A DNA stretch of 64,000 nucleotides, taken from assembly GCA_947495125.1 (NCBI GenBank), contig CANLXL010000010.1:1-64000 (forward strand), in the 5' to 3' direction. Positions 20,594 through 29,290 of the stretch are shown in pieces; position 1 is the first letter of the stretch; each line of letters begins with the position of its first letter. Position numbers and translations under genes: made by a program. The notes under the pieces were generated by a model that was not told where the DNA came from, made no database searches, and saw only the letters and a program-made list of their open reading frames with translations. Origin of the DNA: an uncultured Flaviramulus sp. (lineage in GTDB: Bacteria > Bacteroidota > Bacteroidia > Flavobacteriales > Flavobacteriaceae).

Positions 20594-20782
20594 TTTTAAT
20601 TCTATGGTTTGTTTGTTAGTTAATTATGAACGAGAAATTGAAACCTTTGTATTCCCCCTTATCCTTTGGCAAATATGTGAACAAAATTCTTAAAAAAAAA
20701 ATGATTTACTATTGAATTTTAAGAAATTTTTCCTCATGTTTAAGCTCTAGCCGAAACTACAAAAAAATATTTAATTATCCCT

Positions 20783-21181
20783 ATGAAATTCGACGAAATA
20801 CAAATAAGAGTGAGATATGGTGAAACCGATCAAATGGGGATTGTATATCATGGCAATTACCCATTATATCTTGAAATGGGGCGAATTGAATGGCTCAGAA
20901 AATTAGGAATTTCATATAAGCATATGGAAGAAAGCGGCATAATGTTACCCGTAATTTCTTTGAGTATAAACTATAAAAAATCAGCATGTTATGATGATGT
21001 AATTAATGTAAAAACTCAACTGAAAAAGACACCATCGGCTAAAATTGAATTTGAGTATGAAATTTCCAATGAAAAAGGAGAAATTTTAACAACGGCCGAA
21101 ACCACTTTGGTGTTTATGGACATGACATCTAATAAACCGGTAAGACCTCCAAATTATATTTTGGAGGCTTTAAAAGTGTAA
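20783..21181 (+). CDS. Acyl-CoA thioesterase, YbgC-like
   Basis: A 132-residue hotdog-fold thioesterase. The family signature RYGETDQMGIVYHGNY, with D16, H23 and N25, is intact and marks the 4-hydroxybenzoyl-CoA thioesterase/YbgC group that hydrolyses short acyl-CoAs. Divergent from dnaA and convergent with the YigZ gene, ending one base before it. Confidence 0.92.
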   Translation: MKFDEIQIRVRYGETDQMGIVYHGNYPLYLEMGRIEWLRKLGISYKHMEESGIMLPVISLSINYKKSACYDDVINVKTQLKKTPSAKIEFEYEISNEKGEILTTAETTLVFMDMTSNKPVRPPNYILEALKV

Positions 21182-21182
21182 T

Positions 21183-21791
21183 CTATATTTTTTTAATCCT
21201 GATTTCAAAAAGGCGATCGAAAATCTCAAAAACAGAACTGGCTTCCTTTTGTCTAACGGCAATGGTCATAGCACAATCCATTTCTAATTTTTGATTTATA
21301 AGGATTAGTTTTTTTTCCTTAATGATACGCATGACCTTATTCATGTTTTTATAATCAAAGGTTAGGAGGTATTCTATATTAATTGTTTTCTCTATAATAT
21401 TAGCCTGTTCTAGTGCCCATTGAGCAGCAGTCTTATAAGCATTAATTAGTCCGCCAACCCCTAATTTTACACCTCCAAAATAACGCACTATAACAATTAA
21501 AACATTGGTAACATCAAAGGATTGTATTTGACCGTAAATAGGCATCCCGGCCGAATTGTTGGGTTCGCCATCGTCATTTGCACGATAAACAGCATTTTGA
21601 ACCCCTAACCGATAGGCATAACACCAATGCCTTGCCGCATGATGCTCCTTTTTCAAAGTCTCCAGATGTGCTTTTACATCGGTCTCTTTTAAAACGGGAA
21701 AAGCATATCCGAAAAATTTACTGTTTTTATCTTTAAATAAAACCGCTTCCGTTTTTGTTTCTATAGTTTTGTATGTGTCTTTATCTTCCAA
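21183..21791 (-). CDS. YigZ/IMPACT family protein
   Basis: About 202 residues. The IMPACT N-terminal domain is recognisable from KNSKFFGYAFPV, HHAARHWCYAYRLG, DDGEPNNSAGMPI and VRYFGGVKLGVGGLINAY; the C-terminal ferredoxin-like DUF1949 domain follows. The family may regulate translation, but the bacterial role is unclear. I prefer the TTG at 21791, which gives the family start 'MEDKDTYKTIE' and lies five bases past the upstream stop; an ATG at 21821 would overlap the HAD gene by 26 bases. Confidence 0.85.
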   Translation of the reverse strand: MEDKDTYKTIETKTEAVLFKDKNSKFFGYAFPVLKETDVKAHLETLKKEHHAARHWCYAYRLGVQNAVYRANDDGEPNNSAGMPIYGQIQSFDVTNVLIVIVRYFGGVKLGVGGLINAYKTAAQWALEQANIIEKTINIEYLLTFDYKNMNKVMRIIKEKKLILINQKLEMDCAMTIAVRQKEASSVFEIFDRLFEIRIKKI

Positions 21792-21795
21792 AAGC

Positions 21796-22407
21796 TTAAA
21801 ATAGATCGCTTTTAATTTCAAATAGGTTTACCACATCTTGGCTTTCCGGGTTTATATGCCAGGTATGAATACCGAGTTGGTTTGCGGATTGGGTATTTTC
21901 TTTTACATCATCAATAAAAAGACATTCTGTAGCGTTCAGATCATTTTTATTCAAAACAAATTCAAAGATATTCCTGTTCGGTTTTCTTAAACCAATCTCA
22001 TGAGACAAATAGAATGCATCAAAGTCATTTTTAAACGTTTCATAAAATGGAATGTTCTTTTTAATCCAATTGATATGAAGTGCGTTGGTATTACTTAAAA
22101 GGATAAGTTTGTAATTTGAGGAGCTCTTAAGTTCATTTAAAAAATCCAACCGGTATTTTGGGAAATCTTTCAGCATTGAATTCCAAATATCAACGATGCT
22201 TTCCTGTGAAAGCTCATCGAAATTTTCAGTATAAAACTCTAAAAACTCGTGGGTAGATACTAAACCCATTTCATATAAATTATTAAAAGCGATCATCTCT
22301 TCAGAAAAAGAAGATATTTTAAAATGAGCCAGAGCATCCTGTGTTGCACGTTTTATATCCAAATTGATGAAGACATTGCCAAAATCGAAAATAATGGTTT
22401 TAATCAT
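21796..22407 (-). CDS. HAD-family phosphatase
   Basis: A 203-residue haloacid-dehalogenase-like hydrolase. Motif I FDFGNVFINLD (nucleophile D8), motif II LLSNTNALH, the conserved lysine in GLRKPNRNIF and motif III CLFIDDVKENT are all present. It overlaps ribD by eight bases and may supply the missing phosphatase step of riboflavin synthesis, which is an inference from context only. Confidence 0.88.
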   Translation of the reverse strand: MIKTIIFDFGNVFINLDIKRATQDALAHFKISSFSEEMIAFNNLYEMGLVSTHEFLEFYTENFDELSQESIVDIWNSMLKDFPKYRLDFLNELKSSSNYKLILLSNTNALHINWIKKNIPFYETFKNDFDAFYLSHEIGLRKPNRNIFEFVLNKNDLNATECLFIDDVKENTQSANQLGIHTWHINPESQDVVNLFEIKSDLF

Positions 22408-23407
22408 TTCTGTATTGTTTAAATGTGTCTGTCCCTATTTGTTTTTCTGTGATTAATGTGCCCGAAATGACGGGGGCCATCACACCGCTTTTAAAATGGT
22501 TCGTTCCTTTAAATATTCTGGCTTCATCCCAGAGATTTTCATCTATAAAGGTTTGTAAAGTTTTTAGTCCGCCCTCAATAATAATCGATGTAATATGTTG
22601 CGTATAGAGGATATCGCATATTTGTTGGCCAACATGTTCGGAAAAATTGATGTCTTTGTTTGTAATTCTTATAGTCTTCGCATCCTTGTTGAAAATGCGA
22701 TAATTTTTTGATAATAATGCATTTTTATCGATAACAACTCTAACAGGATTAGACCCTAGCCAATCTCGTGTAGTAAGTGACGGGTTGTCATGGGCAACAG
22801 TATTAAAGCCAACTAGAATAGCGTGTTCTTCAGCACGCCACTTGTGCGTCAATTGCCTCGAGATTTGATTACTTATCCAAACGGGTTCTTGTTTTTTTCT
22901 GGATTTTGGAGCAATAAAACCGTCTACAGTTTCGGCCCATTTTAAAATTATATAAGGGCGTTTTTTATTATGAAATGTAAAAAAGCGTTTATGATGATTT
23001 TTGCATTCATCTTCTAAAAAAACACCAACAACAACCTTACAACCGGAACGTCTAAGCTTTTCAATACCCTTTCCGGCTACTTTTTCATTATCGTCTATGC
23101 AGCCAATAATAACATTGGGAATTTGATGTCTTATAATAAGGTCACTACAAGGTGGTGTTTTTCCGAAATGAGAACAGGGTTCTAAAGTCACGTAAAGAGA
23201 GGCCTCTTTAAGTAGCGCTTTGTTCGTTACAGAGTTTATGGCATTTACTTCGGCATGATTACCACCGTAAGGACTTGTATAACCTTCACCAATGATCATG
23301 TTATTATGTACAATAACACATCCAACCATGGGGTTTGGGCTAGTATTTCCCAAACCATTTTTGGCTATTTCAATACATCGTCTTATATATCTGTTTTGAT
23401 CCGTCAA
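22400..23407 (-). CDS. ribD: Bifunctional riboflavin deaminase/reductase RibD
   Basis: Catalyses two steps of riboflavin synthesis: deamination of the diaminopyrimidine from GTP and reduction of its ribosyl side chain. The N-terminal deaminase domain has H51-A-E53 and the zinc cysteines C78 and C87 in LEPCSHFGKTPPC. The reductase domain starts near residue 150 (RPYIILKWAETVDGFIA). At 335 residues it is slightly shorter than the E. coli protein. Part of a tight minus-strand run with the HAD and YigZ genes. Confidence 0.95.
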   Translation of the reverse strand: MTDQNRYIRRCIEIAKNGLGNTSPNPMVGCVIVHNNMIIGEGYTSPYGGNHAEVNAINSVTNKALLKEASLYVTLEPCSHFGKTPPCSDLIIRHQIPNVIIGCIDDNEKVAGKGIEKLRRSGCKVVVGVFLEDECKNHHKRFFTFHNKKRPYIILKWAETVDGFIAPKSRKKQEPVWISNQISRQLTHKWRAEEHAILVGFNTVAHDNPSLTTRDWLGSNPVRVVIDKNALLSKNYRIFNKDAKTIRITNKDINFSEHVGQQICDILYTQHITSIIIEGGLKTLQTFIDENLWDEARIFKGTNHFKSGVMAPVISGTLITEKQIGTDTFKQYRND

Positions 23408-23410
23408 TAA

Positions 23411-23875
23411 TTATAATTTAATTTTTATCTGTTCTGTTAGGTCAACCTTATAGGCATATGAAAAACCAAAAACCTGATAGATAATATCGCCTTGATATTG
23501 AACTTTAATTCTTTTACTAAATAAGCTACCAATTAAGCCTCCAAGGTTTTTATTGCTAAAAATACTGTCGGTAGGAATATCTACTTTAAGCGGAATCGAA
23601 AATTCCTGTTTAGCAGGGACTTCAAAGCTTTGTGTTGAAACCGATGCTAATTGACGATCGTTTATAACCACATTAATACCATCGGTTTTTAGCTTGCCAC
23701 CAATATCGTTTGGATTTATAAAAAGAGCATCAGCAGTTAGGGTTATATATTTTGAAGTGGATTTTACAACCTGAATATTTTCAATATTTATAAATTCGGG
23801 TTTTTCTCTAACAGAACAGCTGTTAAACATTACGCATATTGTTGATAATATTATCAGTCGTTTCATTTCAAACAT
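23411..23875 (-). CDS. LEA type 2-like lipoprotein
   Basis: A 154-residue lipoprotein with a lipobox at VMFNSCS. The body, with LTADALFINPNDIGGKLK and FEVPAKQEFSIPLKVDIP, resembles the LEA14/WHy (water stress and hypersensitive response) beta-sandwich fold. The ATG at residue 4 is an alternative start. It lies three bases upstream of ribD on the same strand. Function unknown; probably in the periplasm or outer membrane. Confidence 0.7.
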   Translation of the reverse strand: MFEMKRLIILSTICVMFNSCSVREKPEFINIENIQVVKSTSKYITLTADALFINPNDIGGKLKTDGINVVINDRQLASVSTQSFEVPAKQEFSIPLKVDIPTDSIFSNKNLGGLIGSLFSKRIKVQYQGDIIYQVFGFSYAYKVDLTEQIKIKL

Positions 23876-23920
23876 TTTAGATTTGATGTATCTTCACCAT
23901 ACATAAAAATATCTTTTTTA

Positions 23921-24412
23921 ATGCGTAAAGATACTATAGTTATTCGAGAAATTAGACCTGAAGATAATGCACAAATCGAGCATATTATTCGAGATTGTTT
24001 TCATGAGTTCAAAATTCCGTTAGAAGGTACGGCTTATAGTGATGAGGAGACGCCAAGAATGTTTGAATCTTACCAACAGAAGAATGAAGTTTACTTCGTA
24101 ATAGAGGCGGATGGAATTGTTCTAGGAGGTGGTGGTATAAAGCCATTAAAGGATTTTGAAGCTGATGTTTGTGAGATTCAAAAAATGTATTTTTCTCCAA
24201 AGGTTAGAGGTCAGGGTTTTGGAAAACTTATGTTTGATACTTGTATGGAAGCCGCTAAAAACCTAGGATATAAACAATGTTATCTGGAGTCGGCGCCACA
24301 GCTTAAGACTGCAATTCGTATATATGAAAAATCAGGCTTTAAGCATTTAAAGAAAGCCCTGGGAAACACAGGGCATTATTCTTGCGGGGTATGGATGCTG
24401 AAGGATTTATGA
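23921..24412 (+). CDS. GNAT-family N-acetyltransferase
   Basis: 163 residues. The N-terminal IREIRPEDNAQIEHIIRDCF and the acetyl-CoA-binding loop KMYFSPKVRGQGFGKLMFD, with the canonical RGQGFGK, identify a GNAT acetyltransferase. Substrate unknown. It is divergent from the LEA-like gene and ahead of prmC. Confidence 0.88.
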   Translation: MRKDTIVIREIRPEDNAQIEHIIRDCFHEFKIPLEGTAYSDEETPRMFESYQQKNEVYFVIEADGIVLGGGGIKPLKDFEADVCEIQKMYFSPKVRGQGFGKLMFDTCMEAAKNLGYKQCYLESAPQLKTAIRIYEKSGFKHLKKALGNTGHYSCGVWMLKDL

Positions 24413-24424
24413 TTTTCGATTCAC

Positions 24425-24432
24425 TATTTTTG
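24425..24432 (+). promoter_or_regulatory. Possible -7 box of prmC
   Basis: TATTTTTG fits TAnnTTTG and lies 27 bases before the prmC start. No TTTG at the expected upstream distance. Confidence 0.3.
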
Positions 24433-24458
24433 CTTGCTGAAATTATAACAATATAGGT

Positions 24459-25313
24459 TTGAAATTAAAAAGAATACAACAGCTATTTCAAGAGGAACTA
24501 GGTGCTATTTACGAGAAGAATGAAATTGATAGTTTCTTTTTCATGTTGTCGGAACATTTTCATGCTGTGTCCAGAATAAAATTGGCCATAGAACCTAATT
24601 ACGTTATAGAGAACCAAGATCTCATATTAAAGGCACTGCAAGAATTAAAGCAAGAGAGGCCTGTGCAGTATATCATTCGTAATACCGAGTTTTATGGGCT
24701 ACCATTTTATGTAGATGACAATGTTTTAATACCAAGACCTGAAACTGAAGAACTGGTAGCATGGATAATTTCTGAGTTCAAAATACAGAATTCTGAGTTC
24801 AGAATTTTAGATATTGGTACTGGAAGTGGTTGTATAGCCATTTCCTTAGCAAAACATCTGCAGAATGCTAAAGTATATGCTTTAGATGTTAGTAAAGATG
24901 CATTGCAAGTGGCTAGGCAGAATGCCGCAATGAATAATGTTCATATCGAATTTTTAAATCATGATATTTTGAATCTGGATCCGCTGGTTTTTGGAGGGCA
25001 TAAATTCGATATTATAGTATCTAATCCTCCCTATGTACGTGAGCAAGAAAAGGTATTAATGAAAGCTAATGTTTTAAACAATGAGCCACATTTAGCACTG
25101 TTTGTAAAAAACGAGAATCCCTTGCAGTTTTATGAAGCTATTATGTCGTTTTCTGAAAAACACTTGGAAAAAACAGGAGCGATCTTTTTTGAAATTAATG
25201 AATATCTTGGCAATGATATGATTCGACTAATGCATCGTCATGGGGTTTCTGAAATTAAATTAAAACAGGACATTCAAAAAAAAGACAGAATGCTTAAGGG
25301 GATTAAGAATTGA
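24459..25313 (+). CDS. prmC: Peptide chain release factor N5-glutamine methyltransferase
   Basis: Methylates the GGQ glutamine of release factors RF1 and RF2 with SAM. The 284-residue protein has the N-terminal helical recognition domain, the SAM-binding LDIGTGSGCIAISLA at about 117-131 and the catalytic NPPY at 189-192. The TTG at 24459 gives the expected length. No release factor gene is adjacent. Confidence 0.94.
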   Translation: MKLKRIQQLFQEELGAIYEKNEIDSFFFMLSEHFHAVSRIKLAIEPNYVIENQDLILKALQELKQERPVQYIIRNTEFYGLPFYVDDNVLIPRPETEELVAWIISEFKIQNSEFRILDIGTGSGCIAISLAKHLQNAKVYALDVSKDALQVARQNAAMNNVHIEFLNHDILNLDPLVFGGHKFDIIVSNPPYVREQEKVLMKANVLNNEPHLALFVKNENPLQFYEAIMSFSEKHLEKTGAIFFEINEYLGNDMIRLMHRHGVSEIKLKQDIQKKDRMLKGIKN

Positions 25314-25329
25314 CAGTTTAACGCAAACA

Positions 25330-26055
25330 TCAAGTACCGATAGTCTCTAGAATTTTTTTTATTTCATTGACATCGGAAAACACCTCGATAGTTTCCTTAA
25401 AATGTTTAGCACTGTTCATTTTTACAGTTGGCGCTTCATTAATACGGTTTATTATGGATGCTGACGCATGAATTTCTTCAAAACCATGTGCTTTAAAGGT
25501 ATGTGCATTTGTAGCGTTTACACCACCACAAGCCATAATGATGATGCTATGAGCAGCCTTGTTTTTTAATGCAACCAATGTATTCAAGTTTTCTTCGCCT
25601 TTTGCCCCTTGTCCGGAGGTTAAAACCCTATTGGCACCAATTTCGATCAATTGCTCTATAGCTTTAATGGGGTCGGGAGTCCAATCAAATGCTCTGTGAA
25701 ATGTAAAGGGTAGGGGTTTGGCAAGTTCAATAAGTTCTTTCGTTTTCTCCATGTCTATAGTATTGTCCTTATTCAAAACGCCTGAAACAATACCCGAGCA
25801 CCCCATTTTTTTAAAGCGTTCAATATTATGTTTCATAATGCTAAATTCATCCTCAGAGTAAGTGAAATTTCCACTTCGCGGTCTAATTAATATAAATACA
25901 GGAATATTTAGCGTGTTTAGAATTTGTTTCACCAAGCCATAGGATGGTGTAATACCTCCAATGGCCAATTCACTACAAAGTTCAATACGGTCCGCTCCGG
26001 CTATTTGAGCATTATAGGCAGATTTATAATTACAAGCGCAAATTTCTAATGTCAT
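25330..26055 (-). CDS. cutC: CutC family protein
   Basis: A 241-residue TIM-barrel protein. Visible family blocks are EICACNYKSAYNAQIAGADRIELCSEL at the N-terminus in two pieces, VFILIRPRSGNF, and FTFHRAFDWTPDP. CutC was linked to copper tolerance in E. coli, but later work puts that in doubt; the enzymatic role is unsettled. Convergent with prmC. Confidence 0.92.
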   Translation of the reverse strand: MTLEICACNYKSAYNAQIAGADRIELCSELAIGGITPSYGLVKQILNTLNIPVFILIRPRSGNFTYSEDEFSIMKHNIERFKKMGCSGIVSGVLNKDNTIDMEKTKELIELAKPLPFTFHRAFDWTPDPIKAIEQLIEIGANRVLTSGQGAKGEENLNTLVALKNKAAHSIIIMACGGVNATNAHTFKAHGFEEIHASASIINRINEAPTVKMNSAKHFKETIEVFSDVNEIKKILETIGT

Positions 26056-26085
26056 GGTTTTAGTTTATTTTTATTTGGACAGGGT

Positions 26086-26682
26086 TCATTTTTTTAACAG
26101 CAACTTTTCTTTGATATAATTATAGATGATGTCAACAGATTCATTTACAGAACGTTGTTGCCCTATCTCGATATCAGGATGTAATGGTTTTTCATATGGT
26201 GCAGAAATCCCGGTCATGTTTTTTATTTCGCCTTTACGCGCCATTTTATATAGCCCTTTGACGTCTCTTCTTTCGCATTCTTCAAGACTGGTATTCATAA
26301 ATACTTCGATGTAATTCTCTGGTTTCACCCTTTGTTTAATAAAGTCTCTGTCCTTTCTATAGGGTGATACAAACGCTGCTAATACCACAATACCCGCATC
26401 TATAAATAGTTTTGAAATCTCGCCTACGCGACGATTGTTTTCCGAACGATCTTCTGGCGAAAATCCTAGTTTTTTATTCATTCCTCTACGGATATTATCA
26501 CCATCAAGCACATAGGTTTTAACACCGGTATCAAATAGTTTTTTTTCCAAAGCACAGGCAATCGTCGATTTCCCTGATCCCGACAGACCTGTAAAAAAAA
26601 TCAAAAAAGAATTATGACCGTTAGATTGCCTTCTTTCTTCACAGGTGACTTTATATTTCTGCGGTGTTGTGTTATCTTTCAT
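26086..26682 (-). CDS. cysC: Adenylylsulfate kinase
   Basis: Phosphorylates adenylylsulfate (APS) to PAPS for sulfate assimilation or sulfation. The P-loop GLSGSGKS is at 32-39, followed by the conserved DGDNIRRGMNKKLGFS and FVSPYRKDRD. 198 residues, normal length. Its start overlaps the DUF2061 stop by four bases. No sulfurylase gene is in the window. PAPS made here could serve sulfotransferases as well as reduction. Confidence 0.95.
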   Translation of the reverse strand: MKDNTTPQKYKVTCEERRQSNGHNSFLIFFTGLSGSGKSTIACALEKKLFDTGVKTYVLDGDNIRRGMNKKLGFSPEDRSENNRRVGEISKLFIDAGIVVLAAFVSPYRKDRDFIKQRVKPENYIEVFMNTSLEECERRDVKGLYKMARKGEIKNMTGISAPYEKPLHPDIEIGQQRSVNESVDIIYNYIKEKLLLKK

Positions 26683-27095
26683 TTTTTCCGTCTACTATTT
26701 TTTTCCAGACCAAAGTCAAATAAGTACCATATTCGTTCATGACCATAATATAAGATCATTTTTGTAACGACCTCAGCAATACTAATTTTCATTCCTGCAA
26801 CAGGGTTGCTCAAAATTAACCAAGCTAATATAAAGGTATCTAAACTCCCAATCAATCTCCAGCTAAAGGTTTTTAAGATATGTCTTCTATTGCTGTTATG
26901 TATATTTAAGCGATACCAAATGCGTTCATGAATATAATACAAAACCATTTTGGTAATCACTTCGAATATGCCAATCTTAAATCCCAAATATAAATTACCG
27001 GAGATAATCCAGGATAATAAGATGGTATCGAGAGTGCCAATGAATCTCCAGGTAATTGCTTTTGCAATATGGCGTTTACGCGATTTATCGGCCAT
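26679..27095 (-). CDS. Tandem DUF2061 membrane protein
   Basis: 138 residues made of two copies of the DUF2061 unit, at about residues 8-60 and 72-125. Each copy has WR(F/L)IG(T/S)LDT, a membrane helix, and a (I/G)HERIWY end. It is sandwiched between cysQ and cysC with overlaps of one and four bases, a placement common in marine bacteria and suggesting a part in sulfate or PAPS metabolism; the function itself is not established. Confidence 0.88.
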   Translation of the reverse strand: MADKSRKRHIAKAITWRFIGTLDTILLSWIISGNLYLGFKIGIFEVITKMVLYYIHERIWYRLNIHNSNRRHILKTFSWRLIGSLDTFILAWLILSNPVAGMKISIAEVVTKMILYYGHERIWYLFDFGLEKNSRRKK

Positions 27096-27889
27096 TATTT
27101 TCTAACTACGAAATAACTATTTAATAAGTTACTCTTGTTGTATAACAGTTCTTCATTGGTGTCCTTTGAAATGACCGATAGGCCAACAGCCTTACAAATA
27201 GCATGTCCGGCGGCGGTATCCCATTCCATTGTCGGGGCAAACCTCGGATAAATATCAGCTTTACCTTCAGCCATGAGACAAAACTTTAATGAACTTCCTT
27301 TTGAAACGATATCTACTTTTTTATAGTTGTTTTTTTGTGTTTCAATAAAATTCAAGGTATCGGTATTCATATGTGATCTACTGCCAACAACTCTAATTAA
27401 ATGTTCGGTTTTTGGAGTGGGTAGAATACGATCCTTTTCTGCAAAAAAGTTCAGGCTGGATTTCAGATTATGATCCAGTTGCGTCTTATAGGCTTTGCCT
27501 TTTGTAACATCAGCATAATATAATGCTCTGGTTACGGGAACAAATATAACTCCAAGAACCGGAATTCCATTTTCTACCATAGCAATATTAACGGTGAATT
27601 CACCATTTCTCTTAATAAACTCTTTGGTTCCGTCCAAAGGGTCAACGATCCAGCAGGTTTTCCATGTTTTTCGCTCAGAAAATGGCATATTCTTAATTTC
27701 TTCACCAATAATGGGGATTTTTGTAGGTTCTAAATAGGTGTTAATAATATTACTGGCAGCGATATCGGCTTCGGTTAATGGAGATTTATCGTCTTTTTCA
27801 AAAACTCTAAATTCGTTTCCGTAAATTTTTAGAATTTCTTTCCCTGCATCAATGGCGGCTTTAATAGAGATATTTAGGTATCTATTCAC
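27095..27889 (-). CDS. cysQ: 3'(2'),5'-bisphosphate nucleotidase
   Basis: Hydrolyses 3'-phosphoadenosine 5'-phosphate, the by-product of PAPS use, to AMP. It is a lithium-sensitive, Mg-dependent inositol-monophosphatase-fold enzyme. The metal motif VDPLDGTKEF is at about 82-91, with IGEEI upstream and WDTAAGHAICKA downstream. 264 residues. First gene of the cysQ-DUF2061-cysC operon. Confidence 0.93.
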   Translation of the reverse strand: MNRYLNISIKAAIDAGKEILKIYGNEFRVFEKDDKSPLTEADIAASNIINTYLEPTKIPIIGEEIKNMPFSERKTWKTCWIVDPLDGTKEFIKRNGEFTVNIAMVENGIPVLGVIFVPVTRALYYADVTKGKAYKTQLDHNLKSSLNFFAEKDRILPTPKTEHLIRVVGSRSHMNTDTLNFIETQKNNYKKVDIVSKGSSLKFCLMAEGKADIYPRFAPTMEWDTAAGHAICKAVGLSVISKDTNEELLYNKSNLLNSYFVVRK

Positions 27890-27965
27890 AAAATAAGTCT
27901 TTGAAGTATGGTTGATTTAACTCAAAAATAATGGTAATTAAAGTTAAATTAATATTTTTTAATTT

Positions 27966-29051
27966 TTATGAGATATTGTTCTCTTCAATCTGAAACTCCA
28001 TTTCATTGCGTTCGTTGTATTTTGCATTTTCCTTAGTAAGAATATCTATTGGAGAATAGATTTTGTCCGCAGGTTTTTTATTCATAATTAAAAAATCACT
28101 CATTAATAGAATAGACTTATAGCCCTGTTCAAAGGGTTTTTGAGAAATTAAAAAAGAAACAATGCCACCTTCAAGGCATAACATATTTTGTCGGGTATTG
28201 TCAAACCCAATAAGATGAAGATTTTTTAACGTTTCCTCATTAATTGATTTTGCAATAGCTGCAATTCTACTTGAAGGTACAAAGATGCCTCTAATACTAT
28301 TATGCTTTTCTAAAAAAGAATTTAGTTTATGTTTGGTCTCATCCAGATCATTGAGATTATCAACATTCAATGTCATGGTATTGTTTTCCAACTTATTCTT
28401 TATAAAATAGTCATTGAAGCCTTCTATTCTTTTAGAAATAGCATGGTAATTGGTAATATCCAGCCTGGTTTGAACGATTAAAAAGGAGAACTGACTCCCT
28501 AAACTCAGATGCATTAATTTACCGGCAACATAGCCACCCATATACGAATCTTGTCCAACAAAGCAGATGTTATCAAAACCATCTAGATCTATATTGAAGA
28601 AAGAGTAGGGGATATTTAATTGTTCTAATTGATCAACAATTTGTTGTGTTTCTTTGATAAACGTTGGAACTATAACAACGGCAGTTGGTTTCGATTTTAA
28701 CAAAGCTTTAAATTGAGATAAATAGGAGTTAGCGTCAAACTGATCAAATAAATAAGTATCGACCTCTACGCCATAATTACTAACTTCTGTACTAGCTTTT
28801 AGTATTCCTAAATAAGGGGATTTCCAAAAGATATTGTTGTCGTCAAAATTGGGTATTAAAGTTAAAATTTTGAACCTGCTTTTCATGGCAAGTGCCCGTG
28901 CTACGGGATTTGCTTTAAAATTATACTTTTTTAGAATGCCCTTAATCTTATCCTCTGTTTTTTTAGAGACACCACCTCTGTTATGGAGCACTCTGTCTAC
29001 AGTGCCTTCAGAAACATTGGCCTCCTTGGCAATATCTTTTATAGTAATCAT
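27966..29051 (-). CDS. LacI-family transcriptional regulator (uxu locus)
   Basis: 361 residues. The LacI helix-turn-helix is at residues 1-25 (ITIKDIAKEANVSEGTVDRVL), followed by a periplasmic-binding-protein-like ligand domain that starts near KILTLIPNFDD. It is divergent from the uronate operon, and two related operator-like sites lie in the shared 239-base region. I infer that it controls that operon and perhaps itself, with a uronate or KDG-type sugar acid as effector. Confidence 0.88.
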   Translation of the reverse strand: MITIKDIAKEANVSEGTVDRVLHNRGGVSKKTEDKIKGILKKYNFKANPVARALAMKSRFKILTLIPNFDDNNIFWKSPYLGILKASTEVSNYGVEVDTYLFDQFDANSYLSQFKALLKSKPTAVVIVPTFIKETQQIVDQLEQLNIPYSFFNIDLDGFDNICFVGQDSYMGGYVAGKLMHLSLGSQFSFLIVQTRLDITNYHAISKRIEGFNDYFIKNKLENNTMTLNVDNLNDLDETKHKLNSFLEKHNSIRGIFVPSSRIAAIAKSINEETLKNLHLIGFDNTRQNMLCLEGGIVSFLISQKPFEQGYKSILLMSDFLIMNKKPADKIYSPIDILTKENAKYNERNEMEFQIEENNIS

Positions 29052-29168
29052 ATATGTTTTTAAAACGAATTAGTGGTCCCATTAACAATGTTCAAATTTA
29101 AGTATCTGAAAATCAATTTTGCGAAAAAGCGATATGTTTTTAAACAATTTTCTAAAATAAATTGATTT

Positions 29169-29187
29169 TTCGTGTGCGTCCACGGAA
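29169..29187. promoter_or_regulatory. Operator-like site 1, uxu locus
   Basis: Read on the minus strand it is TTCCGTGGACGCACACGAA, identical in 16 of 19 positions to site 2. It is an imperfect palindrome centred on CG, as in LacI-type operators, and lies between the divergent LacI gene and the SDR gene. Confidence 0.6.
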
Positions 29188-29231
29188 AATTTATTTACAT
29201 TTGAATTTCGATAATTAATTGTCGTATTCGA

Positions 29232-29250
29232 TTCCGTGTTCGGACACGAA
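29232..29250. promoter_or_regulatory. Operator-like site 2, uxu locus
   Basis: TTCCGTGTTCGGACACGAA, an imperfect palindrome centred on CG (7 of 9 arm positions match). Its centre is about 64 bases from site 1, close to six helical turns, an arrangement suited to looping by a LacI-type dimer of dimers. It ends 41 bases before the SDR start. Confidence 0.65.
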
Positions 29251-29290
29251 TATATAACAAAAAGTACCAAACTCAAGAACAAGAACAAAT

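Noticed and set aside
20594-20782. oriC next to dnaA
   Set aside because: No cluster of DnaA boxes (TTATCCACA) and no repeated AT-rich 13-mers were seen in the intergenic region.
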